A program made the translations under genes and the position numbers. This document shows positions 45,272-54,221 of a stretch of DNA of 64,000 bases, in pieces. Position 1 is the stretch's first letter, and the number at the start of each line of letters is the position of its first letter. The notes under the pieces were generated by a model. It had not been told where the DNA came from. It did not search any database and saw only the letters and a list, made by a program, of their open reading frames with translations. The stretch lies in the NCBI GenBank assembly GCA_016795205.1, contig JAEUHZ010000006.1:1-64000 (forward strand), in the 5' to 3' direction. The DNA comes from Planctomycetota bacterium (GTDB taxonomy: Bacteria > Planctomycetota > UBA1135 > GCA-002686595).

Positions 45272-46759
45272 TCAGGCCACCGCGACGAGCGGCTTGGGCT
45301 CTGGAACGAGCGCGGGAGTGGGCTCGGGGTCCGGCGTGATCGCCGGCCCGGCCTTCGCGAGCTGGTTCAGGAAGCCGACCGCGGCCGTCTCCATGTCGTC
45401 GACGACGCGCTTGGCCTTGCGCGTCAGGAACGCGTGGATGAGCAACGACGGGATCGCCACGATCAACCCGAACTCGGTCGTGATCAAGGCCTCCGAGATG
45501 CCGCTCGAAAGCGTCTTCACGTCACCCGTGCCGAACACGGTGATGAGCTGAAACGTGTTCATGATGCCCGTCACCGTGCCCAACAAGCCGAGGAGCGGCG
45601 CGGCTGCCGCGCTGATCGCGATGAAGGGCAGGAAGCGCTGCAGGCGCAGCCGCGTCGTGAGCACGTTCTCGAAGAGCACCTCCTCGACCAGCTCGCGCGG
45701 CTCGTCCAAGTGCGCGACACCGACCACCAGCATCGCGCCGACCGGTCCGCCGATGGCGGCCGCCTTGGCCTGCGCCGCCGCGTGGTCGCGCCGTGCCACG
45801 GCGGCGTGCAGTTCCTGGATCCGCGCGCGAGAAGGGGAGCGCAAGAAGGCCAGGCCGAGCCAGCGGTACAGCGCCACGAGGAAGGCCGCGCCGGCCAAGA
45901 GGAAGATCGGCACCAGCACGGGGCCGCCCTTCTTCACGTGCTCGACGAACGTCTCCTGGGTCGCGGCCACCTTGTGCGCGTTGCCCAGCGTCGTGTCGAT
46001 CGGCGCGAGGCCCGCGCCGCTGGCGACGAACGCGGCGGCAGCATCGTGGTCCTCGGGACGCTCGAAGGGGATCTGCGCCGGTTCCAGCGATCCGAGCCGC
46101 TGTTCGGCCGTGCCCACCGCGGCTCCGTCCGCCGAGCGGAACCAGGCCGCGGGGCCCACCAGCGCGAACGTTCCGTGCCGCACGGCCCCGTCCGGGCCGA
46201 CGGCCGTGCCTTCGAAGCGCGTGCCGCCCACGGCGTCCTCGAGGCGCGTGATCGAGGTCGCCAGCAACGCGGCCTGCCGCGCCAGCACCTCGTCACCGGT
46301 CAGCGTCGTGTTCTCGTGCGCCAGCTTGGCCTGCTCCAGTGGGCCGGCATGACGCTGCAACTCGGCGACGTGCAGGCGCGACTCGAAGTTGCGCGCGTAC
46401 TCGCTCAGCAGGTTCGAAAGGTAGGATTTCTCCTCCTGCCGCGCCTTGATCTCGTTGCGCAGGTTCGAGAGATCGAGCGTGCGGCCGTCGAGCAGCCGCG
46501 TGGTCTGCTGGTGCTCCTGTCGCGCCTTCTGCAGGTCGCCCTCGAGCTCGCTCAGGCGGCGCGACAGCGGAATCTTCTCCTCGGCGATCCTCTTGCGGAG
46601 CGAGTCCAGCTCGGCCACGGCCTCGTCGAGGCGTCGCTGCAGGTCGGCCTGGGCGTCCTCGAACGTGCGCTTCGCTGTGGCCGGACCGGCGTCCGATTGC
46701 GCCTGGAGCGATGCGGGAAACGCCAGCAGCGCCAGGAGGAGTGCGTGGAAGTCTTTCAT
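45272..46759 (-). CDS. TtpC-like MotA/TolQ/ExbB protein with periplasmic coiled coil
   Basis: The 495-residue protein has a signal peptide (MKDFHALLLALLAFPASLQAQ), a long coiled coil (about residues 30-130, with SLRKRIAEEKIPLSRRLSELE), and a small periplasmic domain. C-terminally comes a full ExbB-type channel part with AAAAPLLGLLGTVTGIMNTF and SSGISEALITTEFGLIVAIP. Upstream in-frame sequence overlaps DUF3450 and is not used. In Vibrio, TtpC is the fourth essential member of the TonB2 complex and has this same architecture. A second ExbB follows 16 bases downstream, as in Vibrio. Confidence 0.92.
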   Translation of the reverse strand: MKDFHALLLALLAFPASLQAQSDAGPATAKRTFEDAQADLQRRLDEAVAELDSLRKRIAEEKIPLSRRLSELEGDLQKARQEHQQTTRLLDGRTLDLSNLRNEIKARQEEKSYLSNLLSEYARNFESRLHVAELQRHAGPLEQAKLAHENTTLTGDEVLARQAALLATSITRLEDAVGGTRFEGTAVGPDGAVRHGTFALVGPAAWFRSADGAAVGTAEQRLGSLEPAQIPFERPEDHDAAAAFVASGAGLAPIDTTLGNAHKVAATQETFVEHVKKGGPVLVPIFLLAGAAFLVALYRWLGLAFLRSPSRARIQELHAAVARRDHAAAQAKAAAIGGPVGAMLVVGVAHLDEPRELVEEVLFENVLTTRLRLQRFLPFIAISAAAAPLLGLLGTVTGIMNTFQLITVFGTGDVKTLSSGISEALITTEFGLIVAIPSLLIHAFLTRKAKRVVDDMETAAVGFLNQLAKAGPAITPDPEPTPALVPEPKPLVAVA

Positions 46760-46776
46760 GGTCGCGGGCTCGCTCT

Positions 46777-47562
46777 TCACTGGATGCGCATGGGCAGCGG
46801 CACGAACTCCGCCACGTGCTCGTTCTTCAGCACCGCGATGGCTCGCGCGATACGCGACGCGGCGTCGTTCGCGGGCGTCCAGACCCAAGCCTCGGCGCCG
46901 GACGTGCCGGTGCCGGCCGACAGGCCGCTCGCCGTGACGAAGTAGCCCTGGGAGATGCCCAGGTAGATCGCCGTGACCTCCGCCGTCGTCCCGTCGCCGA
47001 GTTGGCGCACCTCGCTCGTCAACGTGATCGTGCGGTGGAACTTGTCGATCTCGTTCAGGATCCCGACCACGTTCTGGAAGCGCTCCGAGAGCGTGCTGCG
47101 CGCCTCGGCGGTCTCGTCGGGCAACCGTTGACTGAGCGGCTTCACGCGTTCGCGGATCGGGTCGGGCAGTCGCCTCAGGAGGGCGCGCGTCCGGGCCTCG
47201 AGGCCGGCGACCGTCGTGGCGAGCGAGGCCGAGGCTTCCTTGAGCCGGGCGTTCTCCTCGAGCAACGCCTCGCGCTTCTTGTCGGCCTCCGCGATGCTGC
47301 CGCGCGCGTCGCCGATGCGACCCTGGAGCGCCTCGATCTCGCGCAGCAACACGGCGGCGCGGCTCTCGAGCACCTCCTTCCCGACCTGCCAGTCGCTCTG
47401 CTCGAGCGAGATCACGCGGCGCGTCTCGACCCACCTCTCCAGAGTGGTGCGGGCCGTCGCGATCTCGGGCCCCGCCTGCGGCGGGAAGGTGGCGCTCGAG
47501 CAGACGAAGCCGGCCGCGACGGCGGCCGCGGTCCGAGCCGGGATGAGCGTGGTCTTCTTCAT
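46777..47562 (-). CDS. DUF3450 periplasmic coiled-coil protein
   Basis: The 261-residue protein starts MKKTTLIPARTAAAVAAGF at ATG 47562 after GAGGA, with a signal peptide. The body is a coiled coil (EALQGRIGDARGSIAEADKKR) followed by a conserved C-terminal block: RVKPLSQRLPDE, RFQNVVGILNEIDKFHRTITL, AIYLGISQGYFV and WVWTP. These match DUF3450, which almost always precedes ttpC-like genes. Its role is unknown, but it is presumed to work with TtpC in the periplasm. It is 17 bases ahead of the ttpC-like gene. Confidence 0.92.
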   Translation of the reverse strand: MKKTTLIPARTAAAVAAGFVCSSATFPPQAGPEIATARTTLERWVETRRVISLEQSDWQVGKEVLESRAAVLLREIEALQGRIGDARGSIAEADKKREALLEENARLKEASASLATTVAGLEARTRALLRRLPDPIRERVKPLSQRLPDETAEARSTLSERFQNVVGILNEIDKFHRTITLTSEVRQLGDGTTAEVTAIYLGISQGYFVTASGLSAGTGTSGAEAWVWTPANDAASRIARAIAVLKNEHVAEFVPLPMRIQ

Positions 47563-47611
47563 GATGGGTCCTCGTGCTGCGTCGTGCTGCATCGTGCGCG
47601 CCCCTGCGGGC

Positions 47612-50600
47612 TCAGAAGGTGAAACTGGCTCCCAGGGCGATCGAGTACTCGATGCCCTTCGTGTAGGAGGTCTTGAGCACGTCGTCGCCGATGTACTCGG
47701 AGCGGTAGACCTCCTGGATCTCGGGGTTCGTCAGGTTCTTGATCGCGACATCGAGTCGGAAGAACCGGCCGAGCTTCTGGCGCACCGAGAAGTTCAGCGT
47801 GTCGTAGTCCTGCGCGTAGACGTTCGGCACGAAGTTGCCATCGTCCACGCCGGCACCCGCCACGAGCGTGTCGCCCTGGATCGTGTAGAAGAGCGAGAGT
47901 TGCGTGCCGGTCGACTCGATGTCGTAGGTCCCGTAGAGATTGAGCAGGAACTCGGGCGCGTTCGTCATGTCCCGTGTGCTCATGGGAGCCTCGACGCCCG
48001 GCAACGAGAACATGGCCGCCTCGTCGTCGGGCAGTGTCACCTGCGAGTCGATCAGCGTGCCGTTGGCTCCGACAGAGAAGCCGCGCAGCGAGTCCGCGAA
48101 GCGCTGCAGGTCCTGACGGACTTCCAGCTCGACACCCGTGAGACGGCCCTTGGGGTAGTTCACGGGCGTCGTGAACGTGAAGTCGAGTGGCCGCTGGACG
48201 TACTCGATCGCGTCCCTGACGTCCTTGTGGAACCAGGAGGCAGAGACGAAACCACCCTGATACGGGCGCCAGTCCACGCGCACGTCGTAGTTCACGAGCT
48301 CGCTGGTGGAGAGCTCAGGGTTCCCGATGAAGATCGGCCCCCCCAGGTACTCCTGTTGGAGGATCGGCGTGAGCTCCTTGAACGTCTGGCGGGCGATCGT
48401 CCGACTCACGGAGGTGCGCAGCGTGACCTGCTCGGCTGGCGTCCAGTTCAAGGCCAGGGATGGCAGCACGTCGCTCTGGTCCAGGGCCACGTCGGCGTCG
48501 CCCGGGTTGAGGTCGACCGGCGCTGACGCCCCCGGCGGGTACCAGACCGCGTCGGGTCCCGGGTCGTTGACCACGGAGATCTTCGTGCTCTCGACGCGGG
48601 CGCCCGTGATCACGTCGACCGTCGAGGACAGCGGCAGATCGACCATCCCGTACCAGGCGAAGATGTCGATCTCGCCTCGGTAGTCGACGTCGTACGTCGA
48701 TTGCGAGATCGGGTGGTTCTCCTGGTCGAAGACCGCGCTCCACGGCTCGTTCCATCCAGCCTGGTAGGACGCGCCCGCGTCGCCGAAGTTGCTGAAGGTG
48801 TCCTGGTCGAACGTGCGGTCGACCTTGTCGTCGAACAACCCGAACTTCACGTAGCCTTGCTCGTTGCCCCACTGTTGGAAGGGGAACGTCAGATCGAACG
48901 AGGCCTGTTGGCTGTCCTCGTCGATGTCCTTCCAGATCCGCTGGAAGTTCCCCAGGTTGAAGTTGGCGGCGGGCGTGAACGGCAGCCACACCGCCGGCGA
49001 AGTGAACGGCGGCACGAAGGGGGGGAAGCCGGGGTTCAGCGAGGCGGCCTGCCACAGCGCCCCGAACTGGCGCTTGTCGGGCTGGTACAGCTCGGCGTAG
49101 CTCTGCGAGAGAGTCCAGCGCAGGGTCGGCTCGTCGAAGCGGAACGCTCCGATCTCGAAGCCGCCCATCGGCACGAGGTGTCGGCCGGACAACTGCAGGC
49201 TGCCCGTCTGGCGCTCCGTGTACTCCAGCGTCTCCGTGCGCAGGTACGGCGCGGCCAGCACCGTGTCCGGCGTGTTGCCGGGGGCCGTCGGATCACGTCG
49301 GTTGTAGCCCGGGAAGTAGTACTCCTTCCCGCGCGTGTCCGTCGCCAAGGTCGCGGTGTCCTCGGTCGAGCTGGAGTACAGGAACGTCGCCACCAACGCG
49401 TGGTTCTCGGACTCGATCCCGATGGTCGCCAGCCCGCCCCACTGCACGGATTGCGAGCCCTTCGTCACGTCGAACAGGGACGTCTTGAACTCGCCCTGCG
49501 AGGGCGCGCCCTGGCTGTACTGCGGCGTCATCGGGTCGCCGGCGTTCTCGACCCAGTACGAGTCGTCACGGCCGTTGTCGTAGAACGAGCTGTCGCGCTC
49601 GTAGAAGAAGCTCGCGAAGCCCCCGATACGCACGTCGTCGGAGATCTGGCGCTGGCCGCCCCCCGAGAGCGACCACTTCCAGTCGATCGGGGCGTCGTCC
49701 GTGATCGTGCCCGCGGCCCCGGTCCAGTTGCCGCCCAGGTTGTCGTACTGGATCTCCCGACTGCTGCTCTCGCGGCCCCAGGGGCCAACGCCGCCACCGC
49801 GGTAGGTCAAGAAATCGCTGCGCCCCGCGACCTGCGAGTTCTCGCTGTATTGCACGCTGAAGGCCACCGAGGCCTCCTCGGGAATGCCGCGCAGCCGCAC
49901 GTCGACCGCTCCGCCCGAAGCGTCGCCCTGCTGATCGGGCGTGAAGGTCTTCGAGACCTGGATCGACTGGATGACCGGAGAGGGGAACTGGTCCAGCTCG
50001 ACCGCGCGCTTGTCCTCGTCCGCCGTCGGCAGGCGCACGCCGTTCAACTGCGAGCTGACGTAGCGATCCGGCAGCCCGCGGATCACCGCGTACTTGCCGT
50101 CCTGGACCGAGGCTCCCGCGACGAGGCGCAGCGCGCTGGCCGCGTCGCTCGCGCCGGCGCGGCTCATCAGGTCCGCGCCGATCGAATCGAGCAGCGCGGG
50201 GCTCTCCAGTCGCAATGAAAGGAGCGCGGCCTCGGTGCCCGCTCCCAGGTCGAGGACGTCCTGGACGACGAATTCCTCCATCTCGGTGAACTCGCCGGTC
50301 AGGTAGGCGTCGACGTCGGTCAGTTGACCTGCCGACACGATCACGTCGGCCCTCACTTGCCGGACGTAGCCCGCCTTCGAGACGACGATCGTGTAGCGAC
50401 CGGGAGGCAGGCCCTCGATCAGGTACTGACCCTGGTCGCTCGTCTGGACCTGGCGTCCGGTCTCGAGCGCGAGCACCGTGGCTGCTCCCAGCGGCGCGTC
50501 GAAGTCCTGGTCGAACACGACACCGCGGATCGAACCGACCCCGCTCTCCTGCTGGGCGCGCGCGCGCGCCGACGCGAACAGAGCCCCGAGCAAGATCCAG

Positions 50601-50665
50601 CACAGTGGTCGCAGGTAGCGCAGCGCCGGCCAGGTGCTCGAAACACCCGATCCGTGGTGGGGCAC
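47612..50665 (-). CDS. TonB-dependent outer-membrane receptor with N-terminal carboxypeptidase-regulatory domain
   Basis: The 1017-residue protein probably starts at GTG 50665 ahead of a signal peptide (LRPLCWILLGALFASARARA); no ATG fits well and the start is the least certain part. An Ig-like domain follows (VGSIRGVVFDQDFDAPLGAAT, GLPPGRYTIVVSKAGY). A TonB-box-like EMEEFVVQ comes next, then the plug (AASALRLVAGASVQDGKYAV, IRGLPDRYVSSQLNGVRLP). A 22-strand-type barrel ends in YSIALGASFTF with the terminal Phe needed for outer-membrane insertion. The extra N-terminal domain resembles SusC-like receptors, but no SusD is present. The ligand is unknown. It is the first gene of the array and lies 49 bases from DUF3450. 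Confidence 0.94.
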   Translation of the reverse strand: MPHHGSGVSSTWPALRYLRPLCWILLGALFASARARAQQESGVGSIRGVVFDQDFDAPLGAATVLALETGRQVQTSDQGQYLIEGLPPGRYTIVVSKAGYVRQVRADVIVSAGQLTDVDAYLTGEFTEMEEFVVQDVLDLGAGTEAALLSLRLESPALLDSIGADLMSRAGASDAASALRLVAGASVQDGKYAVIRGLPDRYVSSQLNGVRLPTADEDKRAVELDQFPSPVIQSIQVSKTFTPDQQGDASGGAVDVRLRGIPEEASVAFSVQYSENSQVAGRSDFLTYRGGGVGPWGRESSSREIQYDNLGGNWTGAAGTITDDAPIDWKWSLSGGGQRQISDDVRIGGFASFFYERDSSFYDNGRDDSYWVENAGDPMTPQYSQGAPSQGEFKTSLFDVTKGSQSVQWGGLATIGIESENHALVATFLYSSSTEDTATLATDTRGKEYYFPGYNRRDPTAPGNTPDTVLAAPYLRTETLEYTERQTGSLQLSGRHLVPMGGFEIGAFRFDEPTLRWTLSQSYAELYQPDKRQFGALWQAASLNPGFPPFVPPFTSPAVWLPFTPAANFNLGNFQRIWKDIDEDSQQASFDLTFPFQQWGNEQGYVKFGLFDDKVDRTFDQDTFSNFGDAGASYQAGWNEPWSAVFDQENHPISQSTYDVDYRGEIDIFAWYGMVDLPLSSTVDVITGARVESTKISVVNDPGPDAVWYPPGASAPVDLNPGDADVALDQSDVLPSLALNWTPAEQVTLRTSVSRTIARQTFKELTPILQQEYLGGPIFIGNPELSTSELVNYDVRVDWRPYQGGFVSASWFHKDVRDAIEYVQRPLDFTFTTPVNYPKGRLTGVELEVRQDLQRFADSLRGFSVGANGTLIDSQVTLPDDEAAMFSLPGVEAPMSTRDMTNAPEFLLNLYGTYDIESTGTQLSLFYTIQGDTLVAGAGVDDGNFVPNVYAQDYDTLNFSVRQKLGRFFRLDVAIKNLTNPEIQEVYRSEYIGDDVLKTSYTKGIEYSIALGASFTF

Positions 50666-50867
50666 AGGGCCCTGGCGGAACCGATCGCGCGTGCGCAAGG
50701 GGGGGGAGACTCCGCCCGTCGGGGGGGACGCAGCGAAGGCCGGAACGGTAGGCACGGGGCGCGAGGATCCCGTGAAGCCCTGATCCCCTGCCGGTGAAGC
50801 CCGCGCGAAGGGCCGATCAAGGGCCGTGGCCCATGAGTTCGCGGAAGGTCCTTCCGATAGGGGGAGC

Positions 50868-51548
50868 ATGAAGGAACGGCTCCTCGCGTCTGGCGGTCTG
50901 CTGCTCGCCGCGCTCGCCGCGGCGGGGAGTCCGGCGAGCACCCCGGAAGCCGACCGCGCCGGGGTCACGCCCGCCGCCGAGGGGCCCGTGGATGTCACCT
51001 GGTCCGAGCTGGCCGATCTGCCCTGCCTGCACCACGGGTCCGAGGTCCGCTTCCGGATCCAGGTCCAGGGGCGCCTGGATCGCTGGCGGCCGGGCCCGAC
51101 GCGGTTCGGCCCGGGCGCCTACGCGGCGGTCGCGGCCTGGGCGGACGAGCAGTTCCCCTGGGACGAGGCCGAGTTCGAGAACCCCAGGGTGCGCGTGTTC
51201 GTGCGGCGGGGGGCCGAGCTGGATCGCACGCTCGCGAGCGCGCGGGCGCACCAGCGCTTCGAGGTCCGAGGGATCGTCCGCGAGGTCTGGAACGACCGCC
51301 CCTGGGTCGAGCTCGTCGCGGTGAAGCCCCTCCCGGAGGAGATCGGCGAGGCCAGCGTGTTCCACGCGGCGCGCGCCTTGGAGCGGATGGCGGACGGCGC
51401 CTTCCAGCTCGCGGAAGAGGCGCTCCAGCAGGCGCTCTCGGCCCCCCTCCCGGCGCACGCCCGCGAGGAGCTGGGCCGGCTTCGCACGATCTGCGCCGCG
51501 GAGATCGCCGATCCGAAGCCGACGCCGATCCGCCCGCGGAAACGCTGA
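50868..51548 (+). CDS. Exported hypothetical protein
   Basis: The 226-residue protein starts MKERLLASGGLLLAALAAAG at ATG 50868 after GGGGAG, with a signal peptide. The mature part has an OB-like beta segment (CLHHGSEVRFRIQVQGRLDRW, NPRVRVFVRRGAEL, FEVRGIVREVWNDRPWVELVAVKPL). A helical region with a TPR-like pair follows (AFQLAEEALQQALSAPLPA). I do not recognise a named family. It is divergent from the TonB receptor gene and separated from it by about 200 bases, so a shared regulatory region is possible. Confidence 0.75.
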   Translation: MKERLLASGGLLLAALAAAGSPASTPEADRAGVTPAAEGPVDVTWSELADLPCLHHGSEVRFRIQVQGRLDRWRPGPTRFGPGAYAAVAAWADEQFPWDEAEFENPRVRVFVRRGAELDRTLASARAHQRFEVRGIVREVWNDRPWVELVAVKPLPEEIGEASVFHAARALERMADGAFQLAEEALQQALSAPLPAHAREELGRLRTICAAEIADPKPTPIRPRKR

Positions 51549-51660
51549 ACGAAATTCCAGAGTGCGCGTTCGCGCCGCGCGCGCCAGGGCCTTTCCAGGG
51601 AGTCGGGTCATCCGCCCGGCGATCGGACTCCCCGCTCCCCTGCGATCCCTGGAGGCTCCC

Positions 51661-52146
51661 ATGCTCCGCTCGTCCCTCGTCCTCCTGCTCCTGTCCGCCG
51701 TCCCCCTGGCCGGAGAGCGCATCGCGCTGCGCCCCGTCCCGCTCGCCGATCCCTGCGAGAACGCCATCGTCCACGAGCCGCTCGTCGTCTTCGAGCGCAC
51801 CGGTGGCACGCTGCTCGGCCCGGTCGACCTGCACCTGACGGTCAGCTCGAGCGGGACCGCCCGGATCGTCGACCTCTCGGACCCGTTCGTGCCGCGTGGG
51901 GCGCGCGCCTACGTGGACCTCGAGGCCGTCGTCGACCTGGCGCGCGACCTCGAGCGCGCCGGGGCCTTCCTGATGTGCGATCCCTCGACCGGCGTGACCG
52001 ACGTGCCGCTGAACACGCTGACGATCCTGCGCCCCGGCACCGAGGGTCGCGCGCACACCCACTCCTGGTGGCTGCCCGAGGGCACGAACGGCGCGATCGA
52101 GGACCGCATCGATCAGTTCATCGCCGAGGTCTTCCCCGAGTTCTGA
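51661..52146 (+). CDS. Exported hypothetical protein
   Basis: The 161-residue protein starts MLRSSLVLLLLSAVPLAG at ATG 51661 after GGAGG, with a signal peptide. The mature protein contains VHEPLVVFERTGGTLLGPVDLHL and one Cys-containing loop (FLMCDPSTGV), then RAHTHSWWLPEGTNGAIEDRI. The HTHSWW motif might bind metal, but this is a guess. No family recognised. It lies 112 bases after the preceding exported protein gene. Confidence 0.72.
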   Translation: MLRSSLVLLLLSAVPLAGERIALRPVPLADPCENAIVHEPLVVFERTGGTLLGPVDLHLTVSSSGTARIVDLSDPFVPRGARAYVDLEAVVDLARDLERAGAFLMCDPSTGVTDVPLNTLTILRPGTEGRAHTHSWWLPEGTNGAIEDRIDQFIAEVFPEF

Positions 52147-52369
52147 TCGGCCTCCGGCGCGCGCGGCGCGCCGGTCGCACGGGTCCAGGGACCGGCCGCG
52201 GGGCGCGCGCTCCGCGGCCGGTCCGCGTTGGGTGGCGGTGCGGGATCCGCCGAAGTGCGCAGGTCCGGCACCGCCACGTGGGGGGGGGCCGGGATCGGCC
52301 CGCGGGGTCTCGGGGTGCTTTCCCCGCACGCGGCGGACCGTCGCGCCGCGGGTAGGATCGGCCCACACG

Positions 52370-54076
52370 ATGCTCAGCGACCTGGCCCTCGAGAACCTGG
52401 CCCTGTTCGACCGCGCCGCGTTGGAGCTCGGGCACGGACTGCATGCGATCACGGGCGAGACCGGGGCGGGGAAGAGCCTGATCGTCGGGGCCCTGGAGCT
52501 CCTGTTGGGCGAACGGCCCCGCACCGGAATCGTGCGCACCGGTGCCGAGGAAGCCCGCGTCGAAGGGCGTTTCCTGCTCCCGCCGCGCCAGGCGTCCGGG
52601 CGCGAGCTCGTCGACACCTTGCGCGACGTCGCACCGGCGGTGCTCGAGGACTGGGACTCCCTCGGGAAGGCGGACGAGCGCGAGCTCGTGCTGGCGCGCG
52701 CCGTCGGCGCGTCGGGCCGCACGCGCGCCTGGATCAACCACCGACCCGCGACGCTCGCCGCGCTGAAACGCGTCGCGGGCCACCTCGTCGAGATCCACGG
52801 GCAGAACGATCACCAGCGCCTCTTCGAGCCGGCCGAGCAGACGCGCGTCCTGGACGAGTTCGGGGGCCTCGGGCCGCTCGCGGATCGCTGGCGCGCCGCG
52901 AAGAGCGCTTACGAAGCGGCGCGTGCCGAGCTCGAGGGCTTCGACGCGCGGGCCCGCGAACGGGCCGAGCGTCTCGACCTCCTGCGCTTCCAGGCGGGCG
53001 AGCTGGAGGCCGCGCGCATCACGCCCGAGCAGCACGCCGACCTGCTCGCGGAGCGCGACCGCCTGCGCTGGGCCGACGACCTGTCCCGCGACCTGGGTGC
53101 CCTGGCGCGCGGTCTCGGCGGCGAGGACGGCGGCGCGCTCGACGAGCTGCGCCGCGCGCGGCGCGTCCTCGAGAGCTGGACGGGCCGCGTCGCCGAGCTC
53201 TCCGACATCCACGCCGACGCCGAAAGCGCGCTGGTCTCCGCCCAGGAGGCGTCGGCGAAGCTCGAGCGCTTCCTGGCCGGGCTCGAGGCCGATCCCGCGC
53301 GACTCGAGTCGATCGAGGAGCGCCTGTACAAGCTCGAGACGCTCTCGAAGAAGCACCGCACCGACGTCGCCGGGCTCGTCGCGCGCGCCAGCGCGGTGCG
53401 CGCGGAGCTCGCCGAGCTCGAAGCGCGCGACGAGTCCGCCGACGTGCTCGCCGCACGCGTCGACGCGGCGCGGCGCGCGGCCGCCGCTGTCGCCAAGGAC
53501 CTGACGAAGAAGCGCGCCACCGCCGCGGCCAAGCTCGTCGTCGCCGTGCACGGAAGCCTCGTCGAGCTGGGCCTCGCGCAGGCCGATTTCCGCCACGCGC
53601 CGTGCGAAGCCACGAAGCCCGCGCCCGACGCCGTTGATCCGCCCGCGTCCGAGTTCTTCCTGGCCGCGAACCCGGGCGAGCCCGCGCGCCCGTTGCGCCA
53701 CGTCGCATCGGGCGGCGAGGCCGCGCGCATCCTGCTCGCCGTGCGCGTCGCGCTGGCGCTCGAAGCGGCGATCCCGACGCTGGTCTTCGACGAGGTCGAC
53801 GCCGGCGTGGGCGGCCGCCTCGGCCCGCAGGTTGGCGCGCACCTCGCGAAGCTCGCGAAAGGCCATCAGGTCCTGTGCGTGACGCACCTGCCCGCGATCG
53901 CCGCGCTGGCCGATCGCCACTACCGCGTGTCGAAGGCGGTCAAGAAGGGCCGCACGACGACCGAGGTCGCGCTGCTCGCCCCCGACGCGCGCGTCGACGA
54001 GGTGGCCGACATGATCGCCGGCGGCGCCGCGCACGCGACGGCGCGCGCGGAAGCTCGGCGGTTGCTCGGGGTCTGA
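52370..54076 (+). CDS. recN: DNA repair protein RecN
   Basis: The 568-residue SMC-like ATPase acts in double-strand break repair with RecA. It opens LSDLALENLALFDRAALELG, with Walker A GETGAGKS at about residues 30-37, then HGQNDHQRLF, a coiled-coil arm (about 150-380), the ABC signature VASGGEAARILLAV, and Walker B TLVFDEVDAGVGGR. The end has VLCVTHLPAIAALADRHYRV. The signature VASGGE is normal for RecN. ATG 52370 is the first codon of the conserved part; no SOS (LexA) box is recognised upstream. Confidence 0.96.
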   Translation: MLSDLALENLALFDRAALELGHGLHAITGETGAGKSLIVGALELLLGERPRTGIVRTGAEEARVEGRFLLPPRQASGRELVDTLRDVAPAVLEDWDSLGKADERELVLARAVGASGRTRAWINHRPATLAALKRVAGHLVEIHGQNDHQRLFEPAEQTRVLDEFGGLGPLADRWRAAKSAYEAARAELEGFDARARERAERLDLLRFQAGELEAARITPEQHADLLAERDRLRWADDLSRDLGALARGLGGEDGGALDELRRARRVLESWTGRVAELSDIHADAESALVSAQEASAKLERFLAGLEADPARLESIEERLYKLETLSKKHRTDVAGLVARASAVRAELAELEARDESADVLAARVDAARRAAAAVAKDLTKKRATAAAKLVVAVHGSLVELGLAQADFRHAPCEATKPAPDAVDPPASEFFLAANPGEPARPLRHVASGGEAARILLAVRVALALEAAIPTLVFDEVDAGVGGRLGPQVGAHLAKLAKGHQVLCVTHLPAIAALADRHYRVSKAVKKGRTTTEVALLAPDARVDEVADMIAGGAAHATARAEARRLLGV

Positions 54077-54221
54077 CCGGCGGTCCAGTGGGGGCGCCGG
54101 CCGCCATGGGCCCGAGAACTCGCACGCGGCCGGCCGTGTCCACGGGCCGCACGCGATCACCATCCCGCGATTTCTGCCGGGGCGCTCACGGGCGTCGACA
54201 CCGGGCGTAGGCTGGCATGCG

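Noticed and set aside
45161-46945. Long plus-strand open frame opposite the TtpC-like and ExbB genes
   Set aside because: Low-complexity peptide without motifs, antisense to well-supported family members.
47612-50665. SusC/SusD-type polysaccharide utilisation locus
   Set aside because: The receptor has a SusC-like N-terminal domain, but there is no SusD and no glycoside hydrolase or lyase beside it.
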